A model generated the notes under the pieces. The model had not been told where the DNA came from and did not search any database. It worked only from the letters and a program-made list of their open reading frames with translations. Position numbers and translations under genes: made by a program. Below, one piece after another: positions 24,590 through 36,125 of a stretch of DNA of 64,000 bases (within the stretch, counting starts at the first letter, position 1; the number at the start of each line of letters is the position of its first letter). Origin of the DNA: Chamaecrista fasciculata (lineage: Eukaryota; Streptophyta; Magnoliopsida; Fabales; Fabaceae); the NCBI GenBank assembly GCA_003254925.1, contig QANZ01010384.1, positions 4,387-68,386 of the forward strand. Direction: 5' to 3'.

Positions 24590-25035
24590 CTGGGGTCCCC
24601 AAATTATACGGGTAGTTTCAATTGTACTCCTAAACTTTTTTATGGTTAATTATACTTATTTATACCCCAAAATTTTCACATTTAACTCAATTATACTACA
24701 ATAACTAACACTATCTATTTTATCAAAAAAAAAAAAACTAACACTGTCTAAATCGTTAACTAATACTGATGACGTGGCGAGTGACTTTTTTTCTCTTATT
24801 TATTTTGGTATCAATTGTACCTTCAAAGTTTCACATTCATGTCAACTATACTCCAAAAATTTAATATTGAGTCAATTGATGACAACACGATGTCAGCATT
24901 TTCCGTTAACAATTTAGACGATGCTAGGGAATGAGATGTAATTGAGGATCAAATGTGAAAATTTTGAGGTATAATTAACCACAAAAAATATTTAGGGGTA
25001 CAACTGAAACTAACCATATAATTTGGGGCTATCTT
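24590..25035. mobile_element. Foldback MITE
   Basis: CCCCAAATTATACGGGTAGTT near the left end mirrors AACCATATAATTTGGGGC near the right end, and CAATTGTACTCCTAAAC mirrors TTTAGGGGTACAACTG. The central part repeats similar phrases. Non-coding. Confidence 0.65.
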
Positions 25036-26180
25036 TTACCTTATTATATAAAAAAAATCTATGAATTGAAGATTTTGCAGGCATACTAATGGGTCCAAAT
25101 TTCGTGTATTTCTCAGACAAGGTATTGCTCACCATTCGATGAAACATGAAATTGTGGTTAATATATAGTAGTCTCACTATATTCATATATGATAATGCAT
25201 GGGGCCAAACTTGATGTGTTCTCAGAAGGTGTCGCTTACAATCTGGTTAACAAAAAGTTTAATTCAAGAATTATTACACCGAGAGATATTTGATGCTTTT
25301 AGACTCTCTCAAAAAAGGTTGTCCCAAGCTTCCTCACATATTGAAGAGCAAGATTGAAGTGAAACGATATCTTGTCACAGTTTTACCAGCAAAACATTCT
25401 ACAATTCTTTGAAGTGGAAAATAAAAAAACTGTTTTATTTTGTGTTTTTTCTTGAGAACATGTGGATAGGAATACTCCACGTGAAGACAAATTTGAAAAT
25501 TGATAGACTTGGAATGGAAATTTGTGAACTAAACAATCAAATGTTCGAGATGAGATCTATTGAATGACTGATTTTAATTATCATCGAGAACGTTGATGAA
25601 CGGTTTCCTCGGGACACTAATATAAATCTTTCTATAAAGTACTTGTCTTTATTTCTTTATTAATTATTTTAATATTTCTATTTTTAATAATTTGCAAAAA
25701 TTTGTTTGTATTTAGTCTAAAGGACTATTTTGCATATTCTGAAAGTTTGCTAGCCCAATATGGATTTCTAGATCAAGCCCATATATATATATATATCTTT
25801 CTTTTTATCCATTATTGTGGCCCCAAAATGTTTTGAGTAAGCCCAAAGTTTTCTGGACCCTTTGCAAAAATCTGAGTTACATCAGCATGGAAACGGAATC
25901 TGAGTTATTTTGAATTATTAATATAGCTGACATCATGTTGAATTATTTTAAAGCATTAATAATTCAAAATAAATCATGGACAAAAATAAATCAGCATTTT
26001 CTGGACCAATCTGAGTATGCTTTATATATATTTCCAAATATAATAGTTTTCTAGGACCTGGCAAACACACATAACTATATATATATATATATTTAAAAAA
26101 GAAAAAGACTAAATTAATAACTTGATTTTTGAAAATATCATTAAGCTAATAACTCAATATAAAAATATTAATAAGTGAAA
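25036..26180. other. AT-rich intergenic DNA, no gene recognised
   Basis: I find no supported exon, RNA gene or transposon end. A (TA)n run occurs at about 25782-25797. The mildly richer stretch 25080-25620 has no long open frame. Confidence 0.4.
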
Positions 26181-26230
26181 GTCATCAAAAAATACTTTGC
26201 AGTTTATATTGGAGAAAAAAATGAAACGCT
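26181..26230 (+). pseudogene. SAUR gene fragment, broken
   Basis: In the first frame the residues are VIKKYFAVYIGEK, then one extra base shifts to MKR. This matches [18 protein letters not shown] of the SAUR gene at 15997. The fragment is cut right after the shift by a small repeat beginning GGATAAATTATATTTTAG. With the nearby copy of the 14487-14530 tract it shows that the SAUR neighbourhood was duplicated and one copy decayed. Confidence 0.6.
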
Positions 26231-26465
26231 GGATAAATTATATTTTAGTACCTTGTTTTATGCACCGGTTTCATTTTGATATCTTGTTCTTTCAAAAGTG
26301 ACACTTTGATACCCTGTTTTTTGTATCGTTAACACTTTGATACTCAAATTTATTTTTTTATAGTTTTGAATGGAGAGTTTCTCTTTCTTATCTCAAGTAT
26401 CATAAATATATTGAATAGAAAAATGTATTAAAGGATTTTGCAGCAAAGTGTAAGTGTGTTCTTGA

Positions 26466-27072
26466 TGTTGGAGATTGTACCCTAGGGCCAATCATTTTAT
26501 GTATATGTTTTGAACATATTGATTAATTTATGGAGATAAATTATGTTGTTATCATATTATTAGCATGTTTACTATGATAGCATCCTTGATTAATTATGAG
26601 ATAATTAATCTAAATCTGTCCCTGGTCGATTATTCTTGTGGGAGCGAGAATGAACTAAGACCAGCATGACCTCGGTGTATGGAGATGCATGCACTAGATG
26701 CTTTACGAGAGTCATGGTGCAATTATGTAAGGGGTTACAAGTTGCTGGACTGACCCGGAGAGTCCTGCATGAGTTTAGTCATTAGCTAGTCTCTCCTGTA
26801 CGCCTATCACGATGCCTTAGACCTGAGGTCTTGACTATTCCGGCGTTGTAGTTGTCAGACTTTGGCCTAGTCTAACGTTGCCCGTAGCAGGGTAGCCATA
26901 AGGGCTAGGTACGGGTTTGGTTGATTGCAGTGCTGAGGAATGTGGTTGACCAAGATGGGATTTTGTCCCTCATATATAGATGAGAGATATCTAACTGGCG
27001 CCCTCGGTGAGTCTGTCCAAGGAAAGAGTGGTCACTCAGGAAAATGGGACTAACTTAGGAAATCGAGAAAGT
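26466..27072 (+). mobile_element. Truncated LTR, TGTTGGAGATTG family
   Basis: It opens TGTTGGAGATTGTACCCTAG and runs parallel to the LTR at 51401 (TGATGGAGATTGTGCCCTAG; both then share TGATTAATTATGAGATA and CAGTCCCTGGTCG-like phrases). It lacks its right end because the copia LTR begins at 27073. It is probably one end of an LTR interrupted by the copia insertion. Confidence 0.65.
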
Positions 27073-27589
27073 TGAGGTTTGGATTATGAATGATAAATAC
27101 ATATATATGAGTCCTATTACAAAGAAATCAAGAAACATAGAACAAACCCAAACATCATGATAAGTCTATTGTTTCAGCACAGCGGAAGAGACGAAATATA
27201 AATACCTTCAGCCATAGTCAAAGCTTTCTCTGATCACAAATGGAGAGAGCAAAAGAACACTGCAAAACCAAGAAAGTCAGTGTAAAAAAACCAAAAGAGA
27301 GAATTCTTACGAGAGAGAGTTTTCTGGTCAAGAGCGTGGTATTCTCATGATGGGAATTAGGTTGATAACCACTATTTGACCAAGAACCCTCTTGTCTGAT
27401 TTAATGAGATTATTTTCTTCCATCAAGGAGATATTCCCTACTCAATAAAATCGATTTCCAATCAATCACCACTTAATATTTTGAGTAACTAACAAATATA
27501 GACCCAAGGGGATTTTAATGAGGACCATATATAGAAAATAATTAATACATAATATTATAATTAATAATAAATAATTGATTATTCCTACA
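27073..27589 (-). repeat. 3' LTR of the copia element
   Basis: On the plus strand it runs from TGAGGTTTGG to CCTACA, followed directly by the complement of the polypurine tract (TTCTCCCACTTGGTCC). It matches 32031 onward through TATTACAAAGAAATCA, GATAAGTC and AAATACCTTCA. Confidence 0.75.
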
Positions 27590-27862
27590 TTCTCCCACTT
27601 GGTCCGAATTTATTCTACTCAAAACAAAAACTTTAATCAGAATACATTGTTAGGATCATGGCGGTAAGTCTTCTAAAAGTGAATATTACCTTCCATGCAT
27701 CACTGAACAACTTCTTTTGTATCTTAATAGTGGCATAAATCTTTATGAATAAACCATCAATGTTTATTCGGGTTCAATCTTAATGTTTGTTTGTCTCACA
27801 AGAATGTATACAACTAAAAGAGACAACAAACCAAAAAATAACATCATCACTTAAAACATAAA

Positions 27863-30450
27863 TCACAATGATTTTAGTCCCAAACGAGGTACAAGATCCT
27901 TGAATTCCTTTGGATGCATCCCTTTAGTCAATGGAGCCGCAAGCATCTCTATGACCACTTGATTAGCTTTAACTCGTTCCTTCAAGGCCAAGTACTTAAT
28001 GTCGATGTGTTTACTTTGACTACCACTCATATTATTCTTGGTTAGGAAGACAACAGCTATATTGTCACAGTACATCTTTATTGGCCTAGAGATTGAGTCA
28101 ACAATCTTAACCCCAGTGATGAAATTCTTCAACCATATCCCTTGTGAACTTGCCTCAAAAGAGGAGACAAACTCAGCTTCCATAGTAGAGGTAGCTACTA
28201 GTGTTTGTTTCACACTTTTCCATGATATAGCTCCCTCAGCCAGCAGAAATATGTATCCAGATGTTGACTTCTTTGTGTCAACACACCCTGCGAGATCTGA
28301 GTCTGAATAACCAACAACCTCCAAGTTGTCAGTCCTCCTATAATTAAGCATATACTTCTTGGTACCTTGCAGATACCTCATGACCTTCTTTGCAGCTCTC
28401 CAATGATCCATTCCTAGATTACTCTGGTATCTTCCCAACATGCCAACAGCAAAAGCTATGTCAGGTCTTGTGCAAACCTGAGCATACATAAGGCTTACAA
28501 CCACTGAAGCATAGGGAACGTTTTCCATCTCTTTCTTCTCAACCTCATTATCGGGACACTGAAACAAGATGAATTTGTCCCCTTTCACAATAGGTGCTAC
28601 ACTTAGTGAACAATCCTTCATTCTGAAACATTCAAGAACTTTATTGATATAGGCTTCTTGTGATAACCCCAGGATACCCTGAGATCTGTCTCTATGGATT
28701 TTAATCCCAATGACATAAGATGCCTCACCCATATCTTTCATTTCAAAGTTCTTAGACAGAAATTGTTTCACTTCATGTAGCAACCCCAAGTCACTTACTG
28801 GAAGCAGTATGTCATCCACATATAAGATCAAGAATATATGACCTTGCTCCCACTGACCTTGTGATATATACATTGATCCATAAAACAAAAACAAAAGATG
28901 TCATTAAATCATGGAATTTAATATACCACTGTCGTGAAACCTGCTTGAGCCCATATAGAGACCTCTTCAATTTGCAACTAGATTTTGACCAGTATTTGAA
29001 ATAAACCCCTCAGGCTGTCTCATATAGACCTCTTCCTCAAGTTCACCATTAAGGAAAGCAGTCTTAACATCCATCTGGTGTAATTCTATGTCAAAATGAG
29101 CAACCAATGTCATGATGATACGGAAGGAATCTTTCTTTGATACAGGAGAGAAAGTCTCTATGTAGTCGATTCCTTCCTTTTGGTCTTAAAGACCCATTTA
29201 TAGCCAATTTCTCTAGCATCACCAGGCAATTCTACAAGGTCCCATACATTGTTGCTTGCCATGGATTCCATCTCATCAATTATAGCATCATACCAAAATT
29301 TAGAGTTTTCACCAGTCATAGCCTGAGAAAAAGTAATGGGGTCATCATCAATACTTATGTCTGACTCTGTCATGTACACAATGTAGTCACCAGGAATTGC
29401 TGACTTTCTTGATCTCATTGATCTTCTCAATTCAACCTCTTGTGGAGGTTGAAGTTGCTCACCAAAGGCATCTTCTACCACTATCTGAGGTACCTCCATA
29501 ACATTATGAGGTTCCTCAACTTGGATGGTATTATTTTCAATATGAAGATCCTCTTGATTTTCAGCATGATCAATGTCTTGATGTGGGACTTCATTATGTT
29601 CTACATTCACCCTAACAGGATAGGTGTTTTGTATAACTAATGTCCCGCCATGATTAGCAGGGATCATTTCATTGATTTGATCATTATCACTGACCAAGTC
29701 ATGTGATTGATCACTCCCACTAATAACGTCATTCTCAAGAAATTTGACATTCCTAGACTCCACAAACCTGGTTGTATGTGATGGACAGTAGAACTTGTAT
29801 CCCTTTGACTTTTCTGCATAGCCAACAAAATATGCAGTTATCGTCCTAGGGTCCAATTTCCTCTCATGGGAATTATACACTCTTACCTCCGCAGGACAGC
29901 CCCATACACGTGTATGATTCAAATTGGGTTTCTAACCTTTCTAGATTTCAAAAGGTGTCTTAGATACAGCCTTTGTTGGAACCCTGTTTAAAATATACAC
30001 TGCTGTCTTAAGTGCATCTCTCCACAAGAAAATAGGGAGTCTGGAGCTGCTAAGCATACTCCTCACCATGTCCAATAGAGTCTGGTTCCTCCTTTCAGCT
30101 ACACCATTCATATCAGGTGAGCCAGGCATGGTGTATTGTGCAACTATACCATGCTCTTCAAAGAACTTGGCAAATGGACCAGGTGCCTGTCCGTTATCAG
30201 TGTACCTTCCAAAATATTCACCTCCTCTATCAGATCTCACTATCTTAATCTGCTTACCAGATTGTTTTTCGACTTCTGCTTTATACACCATAAAGGCATC
30301 AAGTGCCTCACTTTTATTATAAAGCAAGTAGATGTACATGTATCGTGAGAAATCATCAATAAAGGAGATAAAATATTTTTGACCATCAGAACATAAGTCA
30401 GGGCTACATATATCAGTGTGTATGATCTCTAATAGTTCAGAACTTCTCCT
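27863..30450 (-). pseudogene. Copia pol: integrase, reverse transcriptase, RNase H
   Basis: The integrase catalytic core is seen at 30440-29941 (IIHTDIC, then [10 protein letters not shown], then [20 protein letters not shown]). The connecting region and RT start lie at 29922-29158 (AYFVGYAEKSKGYKFY; later DEMESMASNNVWDLV and YKWVFKTKR). The RT middle at 29157-28900 is frameshifted but legible ([19 protein letters not shown]). The RT active site YVDD and RNase H are in the long frame 28894-27863 (ILYVDDILL, RPDIAFAVGMLGRY, ATSTMEAEFV, KHIDIKYLALKERV). In a working copia element this polyprotein makes and inserts cDNA; here at least three frame breaks prevent that. The open reading of the last kilobase suggests that the breaks are fewer at the 3' end. 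Confidence 0.9.
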
Positions 30451-30905
30451 AGAATGATATGTTCAATTGCACCAAGAACGAGTCATTCACTTCCATCTCA
30501 AGGGATTTTAGCTGAGCTACAATATCTCTCATCTGCATGATTTGTTCACGCACCCCTCTAGTACCAGTCAATTTCATAGAGCACAATCGGGTCATCAAAG
30601 TTCTTGATAGTGTCTTATTAGAGGTAGAATACTGTTCATCTATGGCCTTCATGTATTCCTTGACATTCCCACAATCAGGTATGGACCCACGAATACAGCT
30701 CTTAATGCGTTGCTTAATCAACATCATGCTGAGGCGATTAAATCGCTCCCAACGTTCATGCAACGCTCTCTAAGCTGGATTGCTTTCAGCAGTGGGTACC
30801 GATGGCTCATCATGACGAAGAGCATAATCCATGTCAAGGCATCCCAATTGGAGGAGTACATCCTCCTTCCAGGCCTTATAGTTGCTTCCCTCCAACACAA
30901 TTTTA
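30449..30905 (-). pseudogene. Copia gag fragment fused to integrase by deletion
   Basis: Residues SNYKAWKEDVLLQLGCLDMD, then HERWERFNRLSMMLIKQRI and LKSLEMEVNDSFLVQ are typical of the copia gag (UBN2-like) region. An in-frame TAG interrupts it just before RALHERWE. At about 30455 the gag frame stops and sequence coding for [13 protein letters not shown] of integrase follows. The rest of gag, the zinc knuckle, the protease and the integrase zinc domain are missing, so an internal deletion joined the two parts. Confidence 0.85.
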
Positions 30906-30945
30906 TTGCTTGTATGTATCGAAGAAGCTGCATTTCATGTTTCAA

Positions 30946-32015
30946 ACATTATTATATGCTACTCAATCAAATATGGCAATCACCAATAATAACATAATGC
31001 ATGTTTACCAATGTAAAACATACTCATTACAAATTTCGTATCACTAAAAATCTCCCTGTGGGCAAAGAATTTAGCATACATATGAATTTGTCTATAAATG
31101 ATGAAGACAGATGGCATTTATATTTCCTAATACATGTAGGCTACTTAGAAAATACAAAGCAATATCCCTCCATCCTAGTTGAATAATAAAAATATAACAA
31201 TCTCCCTGTGGGCAAAGATAAATTACATTTAAATATTCAACTAAATTAGTGTTCTCAAAACTATATGAGATTTTTCTACATTTGATATAAATCAAAACAA
31301 GAATGCATATTTTAACATTTATACAAAGATATTGCGGCTACTCTTTGTTTAAATATGTGAATCACAAAATACCCATAATGTACATTTTAACAATTATATG
31401 TATCTCATCAATTTTAACTATTATGTCCAAAATAAATTCTCATATCAATATCTCACAAATATTCAAACAAGTGTCAATCATCATTTAAATATAAAATTTA
31501 AATAGCTTGTAAGAATTGATATAATCTAGAATTAATAAATAGTTAAATAAAAAACAAGGAGTATCATATTTTTACAATGAATATGATGTAGTAGCAAGAA
31601 AAGGAGCGTGGGCCAATACCGGGCAATCTTTTCTTTTACAAGCATATATATATATATATGCAAATCACAATGAAGCCACATAATAATGGACCACACACAT
31701 GTGCCCAAAAGATGACGCATAACAAAGCAGCAAACAAACCAAACGTCCGAAAGCAAACACGCTAGGCCAAAAAAGATAGCGTTTTACATCATCTCTAACC
31801 TCCATATGGGTCTTTAAAATCCGACTCTAATTCGGATCTAAATCAATTCTCTTTAATATCATATAAGAATAATAAAATTACAGCCCAAAAAAATAGAGAA
31901 TAATTACAACACATAAAACGTTGTATTCAAAAAATCATGAATTTCAATAAATCATGAATATTCTCTCTAAACCAGAGAAAACAATAAACAGACTAGGCAA
32001 AGGTTTCAGAACCGT
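30946..32015 (-). other. Untranslated leader of the copia element
   Basis: AT-rich, without a long frame in the gag direction. The 20-mer AATCTCCCTGTGGGCAAAGA occurs twice in direct orientation (about 31049 and 31199), some 150 bp apart. A (TA)n run is at about 31645-31660. Open frames on the plus strand are chance. Confidence 0.5.
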
Positions 32016-32028
32016 GGCTCTAATACCA
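32016..32028 (-). other. Primer-binding site of the copia element
   Basis: The minus strand reads TGGTATTAGAGCC, two bases inside the 5' LTR end (TTCTTACA on the minus strand). It is one mismatch from the usual initiator tRNA-Met complement TGGTATCAGAGC. Confidence 0.8.
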
Positions 32029-32210
32029 CATGTAAGAAACTCAGAATTATAAACACATTTATATGACTTTTATTACAAAGAAATCATGAAACATAGAACA
32101 AACCCAAACATCATGATAAGTCGATTGTTTCAGCACAGCGAAAGAGACAAAATATAAATACCTTCACTATAATACAGTCCCCTGAATTTTCTCTAATCAT
32201 ACATAGATTA

Positions 32211-32577
32211 GAGAAAATCTATTATTTGTTTTTTGAATTTGTATTGAGTCAGTGAATTAATCCTTGAACAATCGAAATATACTACTTGGTCCTTGAAATA
32301 TTGCTATTGTTAACTATTTGGTCCTTGATTCAAATTCAGGGATAAAAAAAAAACAAATTTATTACAAATTTTCCAATGAAAAAGTTCAAATTCAATATAA
32401 ATTTAGAGATCAAAATGTACAAAATCAATTCCAATTCAAGAATTAAATAATCATATATAGAAAACAAACCATTGATAATTACAATATTATTTCATGGACC
32501 ACATCGTATATTTCGATTATTTAAGAACTAATTCATTGCTCCAGTATCAATTCAGATACCACACAATAAATTTTCTC
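32211..32577. mobile_element. Foldback MITE with GAGAAAATTTATT-like ends
   Basis: The left end is GAGAAAATCTATT and the right end AATAAATTTTCTC. Inner arms pair through GAATTAATCCTTGAACAATC / TTAAGAACTAATTC and AATCGAAATATAC / GTATATTTCGATT. Non-coding. Confidence 0.65.
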
Positions 32578-33016
32578 AAAAGATTATACAAGTTTGAATT
32601 TTGAGAAGAGCACAAATTATTCATAGTTCATTTCATTTTGGTCGTACCTAAGACGGGGAACAGTACACAATTGTAATTGTTCACACTTCAATCAGAGAGA
32701 GAACAGATTATTTTTTTCAGAATCATTAAAATATATCCTATGGCGTACTTAAAAATTAATTAATTCTTTTGAACTGACGAATATTCTGGCAAAAAACAAA
32801 ACTGACGAATATTATATTCAAAATGTCGACCAATATTAAATTTTGGCCAAAAGAGAAAGAATAAAAAATTCAATATTATAAGGAACTATAGCCTTGCTTT
32901 CTTTCTGGGTCAAATTCAATTTAAAATAGCTCACCAAGCCTCGAAACAAAAGGAACACAAAATAAGCCAGAAAGACCTCCTTGCCATTTGTCCCTACATC
33001 CCAATAGAAACAACTG

Positions 33017-33862
33017 AAGGGAAAACTACATTTTACCTCCCTAAACATTAGCTCCATCACAATTTACCCCCTAAAGTTTTCCTTGTAATAGTTTGCAGAT
33101 AATATTGTTACAGATTAACCCGAAAAAAATAACCCATTACAACTTCAATAGTAGTTGATATTTTTTATGTGTTTAATTGATTCTGTAATGTTAGTACTTA
33201 ATAGTTGGTACGTAATTAATAATTAAATGCTATTTTATCACATATGTGTAAAGTGAGAAACATATGCCCTTATGCATGATATTCTATGTGTTTGATTTTG
33301 TAAAGTCAAGACGTAATTGAATGCTATTTTATCACATCTAGTAATTAACATGAGTTTTCTTTTCTTACATGATGAAGACCCTTTAAGATTTTATGTACAC
33401 TGTAGTGACTGTACTGCAATCAGCGTTAACACAAGAAGCAAAGACTATTTTTTTTTTTTCTCGTAACTAAAAGGATATTATAACGAAAAACACAAGAGTT
33501 CAAATACAAACAAGAGCCATTTGGAGACCAAGGAAATGTTGCTTGGTTCTAAAATAAAAAGGATCTTCCTTGGTTCCAACCCAAGCAAGTTAAAAAAAAA
33601 AAAAAAAAGATCAAATGGAAGCCAAGGAATGTTGCTACTTGCTACTGATATGAATAAATTGGATTTAACAATAAGTAGGGTTGCTAAAAATAAATTCGTT
33701 TAGCCTTGTTTGTTGTTATGTCAAATTTCAACTCTAAGAAAATTGTTTCGTTTTTCTTTTCTAAACTTTAAGGGGGCAAATTGTTACAAAGAATACTTTA
33801 GGAGATAAAGTGTGATAGAACAAAAGTTTATGGGAGTATAAAATGTACTTTTCTCAAAATTG
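33017..33862. mobile_element. TIR element upstream of dioxygenase gene 1
   Basis: The left arm carries TACATTTTACCTCCCTAAAC and ATCACAATTTACCCCC. The right arm carries their inverses (GGGAGTATAAAATGTACTTTT, GGAGATAAAGTGTGAT). The interior has A-runs at 33592-33609 and an imperfect repeat of CCAAGGAATGTTGCT. It splits promoter-distal sequence that is shared with 41600-42600, so it entered after or during the locus duplication. Non-coding. Confidence 0.55.
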
Positions 33863-34219
33863 AAAGATCATATAAGAATATCTGTTTGTTTACATCATTT
33901 ACATTCGGCATCATGTCCAAAGAATCTTATACCTGTCCATCTTTTAGTTTTTTCCATTATATACTAATATTATATGTTCAGCTAAATAAAATTATTTTGA
34001 AAATATAGTACTTAAAAAATTCTGTCCAATCAAATTTCATAACTTGAGTTTGGTTCAGGGTTTGAGTTTGGAATTTCATAACTTTAATTTGCAAAAAGAT
34101 ACAAATAAAATTGGATTAATAGTACCTACCATATTTGATGATTACCGCAATATAGAGGTTCAAAAAATAATCTATTGTCTTACTCTCACCATATATATTT
34201 ATATGTATATATATATATA

Positions 34220-34225
34220 TATAAA
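34220..34225 (+). promoter_or_regulatory. TATA box of dioxygenase gene 1
   Basis: TATAAA closes a (TA)n run and lies about 70 bp before the ATG at 34294, a normal plant spacing. Only the position supports it. Confidence 0.45.
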
Positions 34226-34293
34226 CATACACTACACAAGTTCAAGTCACTGAAATCCACAGCATAGATAGAGAGATAAAAGGAAAGAAATTG

Positions 34294-35914
34294 ATGGGTT
34301 CAGAAAGTAATCCAAAGTTCCCAGTGATTGACTTCAATAAGCTTGACTTGGGAGGCCAAAACCCTAATGAGTGGGAGGCAGTGAAATCCCAAGTTTTCAA
34401 AGCTCTTGAAGAGTATGGTTGCTTTGAGGCTTTGTTTGATAAGGTTCCTTTGGAACTTTGCAAATCCTTATTTGTTGCACTCAAACAACTATTTGATCTC
34501 CCACTTCAAACTAAGCTTGCTAATGTATCTAAGAAGCCCTTCCATGGTTATGTTGGCCAACACCCTCATATCCCACTTTATGAGAGCATGGGCATAGACG
34601 ATGCAAACATCTATGAGAAAGTAGATAACTTGGAGAAGAACTTGTGGCCCCAAGGAAACCCTAGTTTCAGGTTTCATTTTAGCTTTATCCTATTTATCGA
34701 CTTTTGTACCTTACTTGTATTAGATGATTTTTATTTAAAAAGTTTATTAGTGTAAGAAAATCTTGAACCATGTCAAATGAGGTAATATTATATATATGTT
34801 CTAGTTGACTCTATAATGAACCATTGAAAAAAGAGAAAACTTACTTTATAGTTCTTAAATTTATTAAAAACTTATGATATATTAATAGTCCCTCAATTAT
34901 GAAAATATATTTTTTGATCCATTGTTTTTGTTTATATAGATATTAACTATTTAGTCATAAAATTAAAGATGATTTTGTAAGGACTAAATAGTTTATTTTA
35001 TTAAAAAAATAAATCAAATATTTCAAATATCGAGAAAACAAATTGTAGTTGTGGAACAAATTTGGAGACTAAAAAATTAGATGTACTAAAATTTTTTCTA
35101 TCAAAATAGGTCATGGAATTGTTAAGTAACCTTGATTTTTCTCTACTCTTGATTTTAACTTTTGTGCTATATATATTTCCATTTGCTTTGTTACTATATT
35201 ATATGACAGCAAAACTATACAATCGTTCTCCGCGCAATTATCTGATTTGGATCAGATTGTAAGGAAGATGATTTTGGAGAGCTTAGGTGTTGAGAAGTAC
35301 TTGGATGAACACATAAATTCAACCAATTACCTTATGAGGGTTATGAAATATAAAGGCCCTCAAACTGAAGAAACAAAGTTGGGATTAACTTCACACACAG
35401 ATAAGAACATAGTGACCATATTGTACCAAAATGAAGTTGAGGGGTTACAAGTTGAAACCAAAGATGGAAAATGGATCACTTACCAACCCTCCTCACCTCA
35501 CAGTTTTATTGTCATGATTGGCGACTCTCTCCTCGTAAGAAAACTTCATTCTATATTTACTTCTCTTGAAGATAACACAATTAAATAAAAGAAAAAACTA
35601 GCTAGGTAGAAATTAATTAAATGTATGCCTATCTTAAACCTAAAGAAAATAAATTAATATTGCAGGCATGGACAAATGGGAGGCTACATTCGCCATTTCA
35701 CAGAGTGATGATGACGGGAAATGAAGCAAGATACTCAGTTGGACTATTTTCAATACCAAAAGGAGGGTACATAATCAAAGCTCCTGAGGAATTAGTGGAT
35801 GAGGAACACCCTTTGCTCTTTAAGCCCTTTGATCATGTTGAGTTTCTCAAGTATTACTACACTGAAGAGGCACAAAGAGAGAAATATGCTTTGAAGACGT
35901 ACTGTGGCCTTTGA
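34294..35914 (+). CDS. AOP-type 2-oxoglutarate/Fe(II)-dependent dioxygenase, gene 1
   Basis: Three exons: 34294-34670, 35210-35534 and 35666-35914, all with GT..AG introns, giving 316 residues, the usual length of the family. Members are soluble enzymes that oxidise small molecules using 2-oxoglutarate and O2; the AOP group is best known for side-chain changes of glucosinolates, but it is widespread in plants without them, so the substrate is unknown. The N-terminal DIOX_N part (PVIDFNKLDLGGQ to about residue 110) precedes the double-stranded beta-helix. Iron ligands are H188 and D190 (LTSHTDKN) and H246 (SPFHRV). R256 and S258 (ARYS) would hold 2-oxoglutarate. The in-frame codon before the ATG is TTG, so ATG 34294 is chosen. 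A possible AATAAA polyadenylation signal is at 35994. Gene 2 at 45167 is a close tandem paralogue. The gene looks functional. Confidence 0.95.
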
Positions 35915-36125
35915 TTTTATCATGTTCAGTTTGTAAACTTTGTAATAATAATGACATGGGTGCATGTTTATTTGAATTTGGGCTTAATTACTAAATAAAA
36001 AATGTTGTTTGTTGAATCAATGGGCATGGCCACATGGGTGTATATTTGCATTTGGGATTAATTACGTAATAGAAATGTTGTTTGTTGTATCTGAGCCGTT
36101 GAAATTTTCTTTGCTACATATAATA

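Larger units (their letters stand above)
27073..32215 (-). mobile_element. Degenerate Ty1-copia retrotransposon
   Basis: On the minus strand this reads as follows. The partial 5' LTR starts at 32031 on the plus strand (TGTAAGAAACTC). The primer site TGGTATTAGAGCC, fitting initiator tRNA-Met, is at 32016-32028. A leader runs to about 30950, then gag, integrase, reverse transcriptase and RNase H follow to 27863. A polypurine tract GGACCAAGTGGGAGAA is at 27590-27605. The 3' LTR is 27073-27589. The LTR copies share CATAGAACAAACCCAAACATC and TTTCAGCACAGCG but differ considerably, so the insertion is old. The coding part has stops, frameshifts and a large internal deletion, so the copy is not autonomous. 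Confidence 0.9.

Noticed and set aside
27000..32100. CRISPR-like or other phased repeats
   Set aside because: No regularly spaced repeats with unique spacers exist; this is a plant nuclear sequence and the repeats belong to LTRs.
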